Shown here piece after piece: positions 37,086 to 47,899 of a stretch of DNA of 64,000 bases (position 1 is the stretch's first letter; each line of letters begins with the position of its first letter). Both the position numbers and the translations under genes were made by a program. The notes below the pieces were generated by a model. That model saw only the letters and a program-made list of their open reading frames with translations, searched no databases and was not told the origin of the DNA. The stretch is from Prorocentrum cordatum (Eukaryota > Sar > Dinophyceae > Prorocentrales > Prorocentraceae): positions 1,222,801 to 1,286,800 of the forward strand of contig CAUYUJ010021170.1 in the NCBI GenBank assembly GCA_963575745.1. Reading direction: 5' to 3'.

Positions 37086-37107
37086 CTTGAGCCAAAATCG
37101 CTACGGA
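37086..37107 (-). other. relict dinoflagellate spliced leader at the LINE 5' end (21/22)
   Basis: On the minus strand: TCCGTAGC, then G where the canonical SL has C (37099), then ATTTTGGCTCAAG. All other positions match, and the degenerate first base is T. It marks the 5' end of the element: inward the sequence runs GGCCATGAGACACC and on to ORF1; outward it stops at (GA)n. This implies that the element's RNA was trans-spliced before reverse transcription. Confidence 0.88.
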
Positions 37108-37146
37108 CTCTCTCTCTCTCTCTCTCTCTCTCGTTCTCTGTCTCTG

Positions 37147-37189
<43 letters not shown>

Positions 37190-37246
37190 GTCCGTCTCTT
37201 TCTCTCTCTGTCTGTCTATTTCTCACCATGTCTCTCTCTCTCTCTC

Positions 37247-37280
<34 letters not shown>

Positions 37281-37305
37281 GAATATACACCTATGTATAT
37301 ATGTA

Positions 37306-37343
<38 letters not shown>

Positions 37344-37350
37344 CTTGCCG
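37108..37350. repeat. compound (CT)n / (TA)n microsatellite at the LINE 5' flank
   Basis: (CT)n 37108-37132, then CT with interspersed GT and GTCTC variants to 37245, a (TA)n at about 37251-37278, a spacer AATGAATATACACCTATG, and (CT)n again at about 37308-37342. The serine/leucine and isoleucine/tyrosine frames here are products of the repeat. Confidence 0.9.
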
Positions 37351-37780
37351 ACCTCACCCTAGAGTGCGACTTCGGGCCCTTGGGCTCCACCTTGTATGGG
37401 ACTCGCAAGGGCGCTCAATAAGCAGTCCGTGATCTAGCAGATGCAGCCGCTGGTTGAGCCAACCACGCTGGCCCTCGGTTTCCAAGAGCCCACCTGGCCA
37501 TGAGAGGCCTGCGGTCGGCAGACTCAAGACCCAACCGACCAGGACACACGGGCTAGGTACCACGCTGCAACAGCCGCCCGACCCTCGTCACTCACAATGC
37601 AGTGCGCTACCCCTGTTACTCACGATGGTGGGCGCCACAACTTGTTTGCAAGACGGCAGCGCCGGCAGGGCTCTCGTCGCGAACGGGCAGTGCCGAGAAG
37701 CACGCCTTTGGAAGACGATGGCTGCGTGCAGTCAAGACCCAGCGCGCACTCCAGTTGGCACTGCCCCCCAGGGTTAAACC
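37351..37780. other. unique stretch, nothing recognised
   Basis: Non-repetitive, moderate GC. Plus-strand frames are open but without recognisable domain. If the LINE inserted into an older element, this would be the displaced right half, but I could not connect it with the sequence left of 28360. Confidence 0.4.
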
Positions 37781-37828
37781 TTGCGACGGGCTCGGCATGG
37801 GGGCCACATCGAATCAAGGATCACTACA

Positions 37829-38026
37829 GTGGCGCCCTACATGATTCCACTGGATGCCCAGGACCTCTTGCAAGAGCTCTGCGGGGGCATGTTGGATCCT
37901 GCGAAAGACGACCTCGAGCAGGTCCGTAACCTAGAAAGCAATGCCAAGAAGATTAGGGGCCTGCAGACAGAGCAGCCCACTACGCCAGGCAGAATTGTTT
38001 CCAGGACTGGCTCCAGGACAGGCTAA
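37829..38026 (+). CDS. short coding-like segment, unrecognised
   Basis: Within an open plus-strand frame (37781-38026), the part from about 37829 looks protein-like: YMIPLDAQDLLQELCGGMLD, PAKDDLEQVRNLESNAKKIR, then TEQPTTPG and a stop at 38026. Acidic and basic residues alternate as in a helix-rich protein, unlike neighbouring GC-driven frames. It could be an exon or the remnant of a retroelement ORF. No start or splice site assigned; function unknown. Confidence 0.22.
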   Translation: MAPYMIPLDAQDLLQELCGGMLDPAKDDLEQVRNLESNAKKIRGLQTEQPTTPGRIVSRTGSRTG

Positions 38027-38029
38027 GAG

Positions 38030-39015
38030 GGGAGGGGCCAAGTGGACGCGCTGGCACAACAGGACCTGGGGTCTCCGAGGGCTTGCATGTGAGTCTGAGG
38101 CCGATGAGTCTGGAGCTCCTCTGTTGAAGGGGCCCTGGGACACACAAATAAAACCACGCAAATAGAAATATCCCCCATAGTTTCCCATATTTGCTTGGTT
38201 TCTGTCTTCCCCCCCAATGCCCATATTTTCCCATATGTTCTGGGAATCGACGATGAATTGTGTCTGTGTGTTTTTTCTCCTCCTGATCTGTGGGATGTCC
38301 AGGAGCCTCTCGCGGTCGAGAGAACCCGCGGGCCGGGACGCCCCGATTGCCCAGGACGGGCGGCCTCGGTCTCCACGGGGAGGCTCGGGAGCAGGCGGCA
38401 GCTCCTGCCCCCATCGAACCTCGGCGTCTGCCCGCGGGTTAGGGCGCTATCCCTTCCCGCGTGGGAGCGCGCGCTTGCCACCGGCGCCCCGCCGACGGGC
38501 ACGGGGCTCGACTCGGCCCCCCCACCGCGCGCGAGCGCCAGCGCAGGTGGCAAGAGCAGCTCCTTCAAGAATGGCGGGCCTGCATGCAAGACGGTCGAGG
38601 GGAAGAAATCGATCCATCACCCGAATCAAGATCTCGAGTCACGCACGGTACAGTGTCCGCAAAGGGTCCATGACCAACTGGGAAGGCCCGCGCGGGCTTC
38701 TGGGGCGCAGCGATCAAAGGATCCGACCCGTTGCGCGCTGCCCTTTTCGGATCAAGCGCGAGTGGGCGAGTCTGGATCGAGTGCGGCTGGGCCGTCTTGC
38801 TGCTAGATGCCGAAAAATTGCTCGACACGCTCAGCCCGCTCTGGCTGCAAATTCGCCGGCCCAACGGGCCAGAGGCGCACTGAGATCTCTGGTACGAGGT
38901 TAACAGGACTTCTACAGTAGTTTGCGCGCGCGGCGGCCCTTGGGGACCCCTGGACGAAAAGTACCCCGGCCGATGCCCGGGGCGATTCCTGTGCGATACC
39001 CGGGCGCTCCAGGAG
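38030..39015. other. unique stretch, nothing secure
   Basis: Contains TTTCCCATAT-like repeats at 38176-38240 and otherwise GC-rich sequence with open but unconvincing frames on both strands. Confidence 0.4.
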
Positions 39016-39019
39016 CGCG

Positions 39020-39615
39020 CCAGGAGGGCGCCGGGACGCCCCTTACGCGGCCCAAGAGACCCCGAGTCGCCGAAAGATCGTTCCAAGACGCTCAAGATGG
39101 TCTCCAGACGGCCTCAGAGGCCGCAACACCCAGAGAGCCTCAAGAGACTCTCCAAGCGGGCCCCAACAAGCAAAACATGTCTCATTCTCTTCGGGAAACA
39201 TATCGCACGTGCGACGTTTGGGGGTTCACTGCGTCCAGAACTGCCCCAGAGACCTCCGACATCGTCCCCAGACGGCCCAACGCGCCCCCAAAATGGACCC
39301 AAGAGAGCCCAAGAGGGCCCCAAGACGGCCCAAGAGAGCACCAGGAGGCGCCCAAAACAATCCAAGAGGGGCCCAAAGCAGCTCCAAGAGGGGCCCAAAA
39401 AGGGGGCCAGGAACCGGAAAGCCCAGCCTTCAGCCCCAAGAAGTCCCAGGACGCCCCAAGAGGCCCCCAAGAGGCCCCAAGGGGCCTGAGCCCCCAAGAG
39501 GCACCTCAAGAAGCACCTCAAGAACCCCCAAGAGGCCCCCAAGAGGCCCCAAGAGGTCCCACCCCCAAGAGGCCCCAAAACTGCCTCCCAGAGGCCCCCG
39601 AGAGGCCGAACACGA
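39020..39615. repeat. degenerate CCCAAGAGGCC repeat, best-preserved block
   Basis: Imperfect 10-13 bp units (CCCAAGAGGCC, CCCCAAGACGG, CCCAAGAGAGC) run almost without interruption from about 39280 to 39580, more sparsely on either side. On the plus strand this reads as PRGPQ/EAPK strings, on the minus strand as LLGASWGLL strings, in all frames. This is the cleanest of the five blocks of this class in the window. Confidence 0.85.
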
Positions 39616-40139
39616 GAGCCCAACCAACATCCACGAGGCCTCCGACCCACCACCCAGGAGCGGTGGCGGGATGGGCCGAAGGCCAATCGATCATCAACGA
39701 CCCCACCCAACAGCACCGCATTGACAACGATCACTCGGGCTATTGGCAGTGATCCAAGTGGCACTCGTCAAACGATCGGCCCCTGGCACCCGCAATGGCT
39801 CCCAGACGGCCCACGACGCGCACGGCCCACAACGCGTACAAGACCCCCGAAGAGGCCACCTGTGGAAGGGATGAGCGTGCCTGTGAGCCAGTCTGCATGT
39901 GCCCACCCCGCGGGGGACAGAGCCCGCACTAGGAGTCGGGATGCCCCCCCGGAGACGCGTGCACCTTGAGGGCAGCGCACAGTAAGGTGAGAGGTAGAGA
40001 TGCAGGCGGCGCCACCGGCATGGCCTGCAACATCTTCACACCACCAAGAGGCCTCCCACGAGACCCCGGGAGGCACACCCCGACAAACGACAGCGGCGAG
40101 GCAACATGGGCCGGCGGAGTGAGCGAAACAAATTAATAA

Positions 40140-40186
40140 GGGGAAGCGACTCGGGTATATAAATTTGGGAAGCGACTCGGGTACCC
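40140..40186. repeat. 17-bp direct repeat GGGAAGCGACTCGGGTA
   Basis: The motif occurs at about 40141 and 40168, separated by TATAAATTT. The spacer looks like a TATA box, but dinoflagellates are not thought to use canonical TATA promoters and no gene follows, so I record only the duplication. 39616-40139 holds no recognised feature. Confidence 0.6.
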
Positions 40187-40189
40187 GCT

Positions 40190-43100
40190 ACATACGACGT
40201 ACATGGGGATGGCCGCGCACCGTGCGAAACGAGTGCTCTCTGCAGAGGCCGAGGTCTCGAATTTCACACCATTGGACCTCTGCATCTTACAGGGGCGTGT
40301 CCCATCTGTCGCCTGGGCCAGGGCACGCCTATGCGACATGATGGAGCACGCATCATAATGTTCGCCCTGTGCAACTCAGCACATGGGTGGATGGTACTTG
40401 CGTGCATGTCCGTGGGGCCGAGCAGATGGCGCATCGGCTTAGGCCATAGTTTCTGCCATGCGATCGCGAGGATGGAAGCGCGCGGCCAAGCCTCAGTTGC
40501 TCGCCAGCTCGGGCTTCTTGCTACGCCAAATCAAACAAAGGCAAGCTCGAGCTGGAATCCATGCGCAGGCAGCCGCCAAGGCGCGAGACCTTGGGCAAGA
40601 CTTTTCATCCCGGAGCAGGTCCACATCAGTCATTCCAACCGGATGAAGAAGGCGAGGGGGAGGGGTCGTGCCAAACGTGCGCGGCGACTCATCAGGGCTG
40701 ATTATTATTTTTTTGGGGGGGGGGCAGAGGGGGCCCACCATCGGTTGCATCGATCGACTATGGCGGCCCTCACGGGCAAACGCAAAGCCGGGGGGCGCGC
40801 TACCGCTGCCTTCGTCATGGGCCCAGTAAAGAAGGGGATCCCTTGCACTTAGCCAGGATGGGCCTCGACGAGGCATGGGCCAGCACGCCCCCGAAACCAA
40901 AAAAACGCACGGGGAAACGGTTGTCCTGGAGGCCGCTTGGAAGCGTGCTCTCTTCTCCCTCGAGAGCGCCGACAGCCCCTGGGCCAAGGTCAAAGGCCCC
41001 GCGGGGGCGGCCATCGCCAACATCACCCGCCCAAGCTACCGCGGGCTTGGACTGGCAACTCGGGAGGCGTCTCCTACCTCCCCAGCGCGACCTCTCGGTG
41101 CCAAAGAAACAACTTTCGAGCGTCGCATCTGGCAGGGCCAAGCATTCCAGCGCTTTTGCGAAAAAGGACTGAGGGGGGGGGGGGGGGGGGGCGACCCACG
41201 GCTGCAACCGCGCGGCGCGACCTGGGCGGCCCGGCACGGAGGCTGAACGACCGAAGAGGAGCAAGAGAGGAAGCAGAGGAGAAGGGAGAAGGAGAGAGAA
41301 CACCAGAAAGCAAACGACAGAGGTAAGAAGCCAGCAAGCTGATGCACTACCATACCCGTGCAACGTAGCCTGGCCCCCGCGACCGATGTCGCAGGCGGCC
41401 CCCGCGCAGTTGCCCCACGCGAGTCGAAAAGCGCAAAAAGTTCAGCGACGCCTCTAGCCTCGACAGAGGGGCCACGCCAAGTGGGCACGCGCACGACGCG
41501 ATGGGCCAGCAACGACGCGAGGAACAGGAAGCACAGGAGAAGAGCAGAGCAGGAGGTGGAAGGATACATCGGGCGCGTGCACACGCCAAGATAGGGAAAA
41601 TGCGACTGGAATGCGCGGCGGCGCACGGCAGAGGGCGCAAAACGCCTTCGCAACAAGCCCACCCCAACTACCCAACCTGGCAGAAGGCAGGACAGACAAG
41701 GAGAAGGGGGGGCCGGATTCAATAATCGGGGAAGGAGCATGCTTCAATCGTCGGGGAAACGTGCCGAATTTTAAAACATGGCAGAACATGACATTTTCCT
41801 GGATTTGGTTGCTGCGGGGGCCCTGCGGCCCAGGGCCCGACGTTTTTCCAACGATGGCCCTGGAAAGCAAAAGTGCTCCAAGCGCCGGCTGCCCGAGACC
41901 TGCTTCCACCTGATCCACGGGCGCGAATGTCTCCTGTCGGGCCCGGGCGCGCACTTCGAGATGGCTGGACACGCGGCAGCATGGCATAAATTTTGGCCGT
42001 TCTCCCGGCGAACAAAACTTCCCCCACCGCGTTGGACATGCGGGGCGCGCGACCAGTCCGACGGGGTCATCCAGGAGCACGCGCGACATCCCCTTCTCCC
42101 CGCCGCAACGGTGGGCTCCGATGGGAAGTCGCAAAATTTTAAACTCCTCGGGCGTCAGTTTTCCGTGGCCATCGGGGGCCAGGTCCTCGGGCGAGGCTGG
42201 GGCCCTCCTTGGTGGGCCGACGCCAGACGGCCCCGCTTTCCGAATTTGACGCCGCAGCCCGAGCCCTCCGCCACGCCCCCAGGCGCAGACAGCTTTGCCA
42301 TGTGAGCCCAGTGCGTTATAGCTGATATGCACAGGGGCCCACATATTGGAAGCCAAACCATCTCGGCCGTTTGGTCTCTCGCGCGGGCTGCCGTCCACGA
42401 TCGGAATTGGGGGGGGGGGGGGGGGGGGCGCGGCAAAGCGAAGTCTCACCTCTCGCGAGCCGACGTCGGACGGGGATGACTTCGTCGCAAACGGATGGGG
42501 CTGACGCGGCAGCTGGCCTGGGCGCGAAGCTAGTCGCCGTCCACGCGGGGTCCAATGTCCATCTAGCCAGGCCGGACGCTATCGCGCTCAAATTTTGCAG
42601 GCGCTCGCCCACGGCGGAGCTGGCGGAGTTCGAGGCTACTGCGGAAGCGGCCCTTGGAACGGGGGGCCCAACTCTCTTTGGCGCACGGCAGCCGATCGGG
42701 CTCGCCGCCGGGAGACGACTGCAGGAGCCCTGGCCGCCCATCCCACCCCTGCGCGCGCTCCCCATCCATCGGCGGGGGGGGGGGGGCGGGGGGCAAGTGT
42801 CACGCGCGCTCCTCGTCTCCAACTCGGGCCTGGCCTAAGCTCGAATGGCTCGGCCACCCGCGCGCAGGACATCGGCGGCATATCTACAGTCCGCACCACC
42901 TCCACAAGGCTCGCGGACAGCGTTGGCCCGCAACCTGCGGGGAGGTCAGGCTCTCGTAAGTCCTTGACCCTCAGCGGGGCTCGTGCCGTGTCCACGCGCG
43001 CAGGCAAGGCGGCGCTCGCCCGCCTTGTCATGGATGGCCCCCGCCCCCAAAGCGATCCCCCTGTCGCGGCGCGCCCAGGGGGGGCGCGAGCCGCCCCATT

Positions 43101-43690
43101 TACTTGGCGCCCCTTTCGCCAAGAGCGGCACCGATCGCCATGATTTGCCCCGGAGGAGGAGGGGTGGGAGAGGGGGGTGGGGGGCCTGCGCCTCGGGGGG
43201 GGGGGGGGGCGCGAACCATCCCGCCTCGCGCTGTGCCGAGCGCGCCGCGCGCAGGCCCCGCAGGGCCAGCCCTCGCGCCCTCGCCGGGGATCTCAGAGTT
43301 CCTGTATTCATCCGCGCCGTCGGCGTGGACGGCATCTGCAATGCCGCAGAGGGGCCGAGGGGAACTTGGAACTAGCGGCGAAGATGGGGCTGGCCAGACG
43401 CCTGGCAGCGGGGCTTGAAGCAACGCAGGACCCGGGGGGCGCGGATTCCAACAGCTCCCGCCACGCCCCAGGGGAAACAAGGACAGCCACGTTGGTCGAT
43501 TCCGCAACCACGCCACATGTATATGCTCGCAGCAGAATTCCATCAATGCTTCCCCATTTCCCGCCACCGCATCACCACGGTCAGGACTGGGGGCGGGGGG
43601 CGGGGGGGGCAGGGATTTTTCGGCAGCGCCATGGCGCGACGTGGTCTGCAAGCGCGCAGACTCTCACATTGGCTGCGACGCCTGGCCAAC
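40190..43690. other. GC-rich stretch with long G tracts, no gene recognised
   Basis: Long G runs occur near 40716-40726, 41168-41190, 42409-42428, 42775-42790 and 43195-43210. Frames on both strands are open because of the GC content, change constantly and show no domain. A 16-nt poly-G or longer would be a strong slippage site, which makes intact genes unlikely here. This may be very old retroelement debris like the sequence to its right. Confidence 0.45.
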
Positions 43691-43698
43691 TTACCATA

Positions 43699-45926
43699 TT
43701 ACACGACGTCTGCTTCCTTGCTGGTGGCCTCAATCAGTGCGATCCTCTGAGTCTCAGTGGTCCGCCAAGCCTCGGCGCGACAATAATCGGTAAGTTTGTC
43801 GCGAATATTCGCGCGAAGATCACCCCCAAAACTCCCGGGAAGACCACCAGATCCAGGCCGCATGCGCAGTTCGACCGCGGGCGGGACACACCATTCCATC
43901 AAGTGCTTGAACGAATCAACGCGCTTGTCCCGGAAGAAGAGGCGCGCGGCCCGTTGCCCCGCAATCTGCTCGATCGCACATTGGAGGCGCGCAGAGTCGT
44001 CGCAACGGAGATCTTCGGCGATCGGGGCCATCGCGGGAATCAGCTGGCAAGCGTCTTCACGCGTCCGCCCGCAGACCAGCGCAATTGAGCAAACGACAAG
44101 CCGCCTTCACGTTCGCCAGGACAGGATGCGGCGCGCAGTCCAGGGAGAAACGCGGCGGCAGCACTCTCGATCCTTCCCAGGCAGCGACTGGATGCAGCAG
44201 CCCTGGAACGCATCTCCGCACGACAGAAACTGACATTCAAGGGGCCCCCGTCGTCGCACTCATAGGGGCGGAATTCGCAGGTTCGCGCGACGGGTTGAAA
44301 CCTCAGGATTCTGAAGCACAGGTGGCGCGCGCAATCGGGGCCTCGGAACTGGGCGCGGCGGCCAACGAGGAACACGTAGACGCGATGTGGGCAGGGGCAG
44401 CCTCGCAGGATTTCGCAAGCTTCGAGCCTCCAGGATGCCTTCTGTCACGGAGCGCCACCTCATGAAGTTCAGCTGCTCGCTGCCAGCGCGCCGATAGCGA
44501 CGATTCGACAAGGCCCCCGCGAGTCGGGCGCGCGCCCCGGCAGCCCGCGCCCCAGCCCCCGCGCAAATTATCCAAACCCTCAGACGGACGGCGCCCGCCA
44601 GGCGAATCGGAAGCGCCGCCGCCCACAACGGCGGCGCGATTATACGCGGCATGTCCAGAAACATCACCAAACAGGAAACGCACTAATGACCCTGTCGTCA
44701 AGGTTGCGCCGCGCGTCTAGATCCGCCAGGCAGAAGAAGTACTTTGCGCGTCCTCCGGGATGATCCAGAAATCGCCAGGCTTCATCGCCGCCAGGTCCGT
44801 GAATATCCACCAGGGGTGGTGCAACCATCATCCCCATCGGGCGGGCAGCTGCTGCGCTGCGAGCCAGGCCCAGCGCCACCTGGAAGCGCGCGTCGGGGCG
44901 CGGAGGGGAGTTCACGCTGCATCAGCCCGGCGTCGACAAATGCACCGACCGCATTCTCGCGCTGCGACCGCCGACTCCACTCCATTATCAGCGTCCGCGC
45001 CAGCAGTCGGATCGCCAGTCGAAGGCGGCCCAGCATGATCCGACAAAAAGCACACGATTGTCGCCAGCAATCAACCGCGCCTCCTCCGCCGCATGCCCGT
45101 CGATCATCTCGGCGGGGCGGCCCGGCCCCATCTCGGCCCCCCGCCCCCGACGGCGAATGGCGCTGAAGAGCGGATGTGCCGCAGCGATCTGACCGGAAGA
45201 AGCCCCGGAAGCGGAGGGATAAGCTTTGCCTTCCAAGATGTCAACTTCAGCGGGCGACGGGGAAAAACCTTCTCGAACGGCGGGCCCGGGAAACATTGCG
45301 ATCAGACGTCCCAGAGCCCTTGTCGCCAGTTCCTTCTAGGGAATATGAAGCATCACCCCGTGGCCTAGCGAGTTGACTGACTGGCAGAGGAAGGCCGCAA
45401 GGGCGGGGGGCTCAAGAGGTCACGAGCGCGCGTCGCATCTCTGGCGCCGCCCGACTTGGAAAAACTCGCCAACGCCGAATCCGCGAGTTTCTACGCGCGG
45501 ATGGAAACAATAAACATAATATGGTGTCTCGCATTCTCTTCACCAGGCCACGGCGGCGCCCGCTGTTGCCGCGGGTGATCGCGCCCTTTCGCGGGCCAGA
45601 ACAATTCTTCATCGCGCAGTCGCCGCGCAAACTTCGCCAGGTAAACCGCGCAGTTTCAAATCAGTTCAGACCAGCCCCTCGAAGACCTCGCGCCGAGGAA
45701 CATAACTACTATACAGCGTGCGCCATTCTCTCCAGGCCGAAAAATCAAATCCAAGGTGGTTGGCAGAGATATGCACCGCGGAACCCTCCCCGCGCCCATT
45801 CGCCCGCGCGCTGCAACAGCGCCTGCTTAGCTTAGAAAGTACGCCTTGTGTCGAATGGGCGCAAGGCGCCGTCGCTGCAGGTGCCGCCGGGCGGCGAGGC
45901 CTCGACGGGCCCGGACACGCCGCCAC
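43699..45926 (-). pseudogene. coding-like debris on the minus strand, unrecognised
   Basis: Short minus-strand segments have protein-like composition while their plus-strand counterparts do not: LFFRDKRVDSFKHLMEWCVP (about 43900), RLIAGDNRVLFVGSCW (about 45040), PLVDIHGPGGDEAWRFLDHP with AKYFFCLADLDARRN (about 44740-44830), and HLGFDFSAWREWRTLYSSYV (about 45690-45760). They lie in different frames with stops between. The YFFCLADLD string could be the aspartate strand of a polymerase-type fold, but I cannot confirm it. Best read as a decayed retroelement on the same strand as the RT pseudogene to its right. Confidence 0.25.
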
Positions 45927-46282
45927 TTCAAGGTAGTGCGCTCAGAAAGGTGCCAGGTCTTCCCACGGCGGGAGCATCGGGCGGAGCGAGACCACCGTGG
46001 GGGGGCACACATGACAAACTCACCGCGGCTACCAGGTGCCTCGTCTCACCAGCAGGTTAACCTGCTATCGCGTCGTGAATGCCCATCGTCGTCAAAGCAT
46101 CGCGACCATCGAACAGCGAGGTTTGGTCGTCGTAGACCAACCCATCCTGCATGCATCTCCAGGTGGTCACGCAGGCCTGAGCGCCCCTCTTTACTGTGCA
46201 ACCTTTTCAACCCATCTCCGCCAGACGCCTCGCCATCGTAACCATCGCGGCGCGGCGCAGGGCCGCCCGAGCCCGACATCTG

Positions 46283-46660
46283 TCACCGCACCAGGGATGC
46301 CAGCTGCGTCGCCTGATATTCCCCGCAAGGGATCGACTCGCCCGTCCCGCCATCACTATCGGGAAGGATGGTGGAGGAGCCACGCGCAGCTAAGGCTCGC
46401 TGAACGCTGCCGCTGTAGCTATAGACCCCCTGAGCCCCAAGAGCAGGTGGGGAGGTGCCGCCATCGCCATTGCTGCCCGTCGCCATGTCCTCCTGAAAAT
46501 ACACTTCATCGACGTCCTCGTCTTCGCCGTCATCGCGCGCTCCTGGGATCGCCAGGGGGCATGGAAGAGGGCGCGTAAAGGCATCCGACGAAACGCCATC
46601 GAACGCCCCAGCGTGATCCAAAGCTTGGACTTCCTCAACGCACATCTCAGCGCCCACCAT
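46283..46660 (-). pseudogene. acidic coding-like segment, unrecognised
   Basis: A minus-strand frame of 126 codons with a marked acidic patch (GARDDGEDEDVDEVYFQEDM) and a Ser/Gly-rich second half. It stands between the debris at 43.7-45.9 kb and the RT pseudogene, in the same orientation. It may be part of the C-terminal region of that element. No domain recognised; 46661-47900 shows only similar short fragments, a triple CGTAGGAACAGC/TTTGCGCCACACC duplication near 47175-47225, and no secure gene. Confidence 0.25.
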
Positions 46661-47169
46661 AATTTCTTGCTCAGGGACGGTCGCCGCGACACTTGCTTTC
46701 TCCGTCGTCCCCAGTATCGCGTCGGCTGGCGAGGGCTAGCCCTGGCTGCGAGGTGGAAGCGCCACCGGATGCGCCACTAGTAGGCGCTGAGGGTCACCGG
46801 GGCCAGGGCATCGAACGGGCGGGCACCTCCTCTCCTCATCGCGCTCGCGTTGACCACCGCCAGAAGCCCGCGAATCTTCAGCCTCTAATGATAATGTACG
46901 AATGCGAGGGTGCAGCGGCACAAGCTGGCGGCCACGGTCACGATGCATCTCAGTTCTCACTCAGCAATCTTCAGACACCCTCAGAGAATCAGGCAGCCAA
47001 ATGCAATCGGCCTGATGCGAATCGCACGCGAGCTCAGGTAGCCGTTTTGCTCCCACGTGCTCGGGGCGACTGCGCAATGCCCCCCCCCGCCCTGCTCCAG
47101 CTGGCCCGAAACGCGCTGCGCGGCGACTTGCGGACGCAGGCCGTTGTCTCTCGCAAAGCGTAGGAACAG

Positions 47170-47232
47170 CGTCGCAAGACATTTGCGCCACACCACGGCA
47201 TCGCAAGACATTTGCGCCACACCACGGCATCC
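47170..47232. repeat. 33-bp direct duplication
   Basis: GCAAGACATTTGCGCCACAC, continuing CACGGCATC, occurs twice in tandem (about 47174-47202 and 47207-47232). A simple local duplication in otherwise non-repetitive sequence. Confidence 0.7.
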
Positions 47233-47899
47233 AGTCGCGGCCTCTTCTTCCCGCGCCATCCGCGCAGATAGCGGGCGACCAGTTTCGCGCCCACGGTGCC
47301 GCGCTATCTGCGAGTTCTTGTTGCCCCCCCTAAAGCCCCCACCCTCTGTCTGCCCAAAGCCAGGGGGGCAAGGACCACCGCGTAAATCACTCTCGCCTCC
47401 TAGGAGATCAGCGGGGCCAGATCCCAACCGCACCGCGGCCGCGCCACGCAAACATTGTCTTCGCCTGCGCTGTAATCACAAGACAAGGAGAGCTCCTCCG
47501 CGCCCTCCTTGAAGATCCTGTCAGCCAAGGACGAACGAAGCAGACCGCCACCGGAGCTGAACTCGCCGATCGAGCTAGAGGCCGGCGACGGCGAGAGCGA
47601 CGCGCGCGGGGGACTGGAGGTTCGCGCGTGCGGGCCGAGTGAACTGCTTGACGCCACAGAGCAAGAGAGAGCCACCCGAACGCCGCCAGGGCGTCGGGGA
47701 CCTCCTAGCATCAGTCGAACTTCAAGGTCATCAACTGGGCCCACTCGTTCTGCTGAGGGGCATCTCCATGCTGTCGCAGCGATCAACGCAGAAGAGCGAG
47801 CTCGAGAGGATCTGCAAGGCACGGCCGACGCCTTGACGCAAATGGAACCACGAGCCACTTCGAACACGCGCTCAATATGAACGTTCCGCGCGTGTCCGG

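Larger units (their letters stand above)
28405..37107 (-). mobile_element. LINE-like non-LTR retrotransposon, about 8.7 kb, SL-headed, ORF2 broken
   Basis: Reading the minus strand: SL relict (37107-37086), ORF1 (36927-35887), ORF2 with AP endonuclease (to about 34440), reverse transcriptase (33949-31925), zinc knuckle (about 31890), RNase H (about 31620-31190) and zinc-ribbon-like tail, then ORF3 (about 30800-29185) and ORF4 (29178-28666), and a 260-bp 3' end. All major parts are in the order expected of an RNase H-bearing LINE, so the element is probably close to full length. At least five frame changes and one in-frame TGA disable ORF2. Both ends abut (CT)n, suggesting insertion into a CT microsatellite. 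It is much richer in GC than the satellite array to its left. Confidence 0.85.

Noticed and set aside
40150-40165. TATATAAATTT as a TATA-box promoter
   Set aside because: It lies between two copies of a 17-bp direct repeat, no gene follows, and canonical TATA promoters are not expected in dinoflagellates.
43177-44088. 303-codon plus-strand frame
   Set aside because: Its first half is GC-rich low complexity around a G tract. The minus strand looks more protein-like over the second half, but neither is secure.
46326-46340. GGGATCGACTCG as a third copy of the palindromic GGGATCGAC element
   Set aside because: Only the first 10 bases match and no inverted partner lies within 250 bp.
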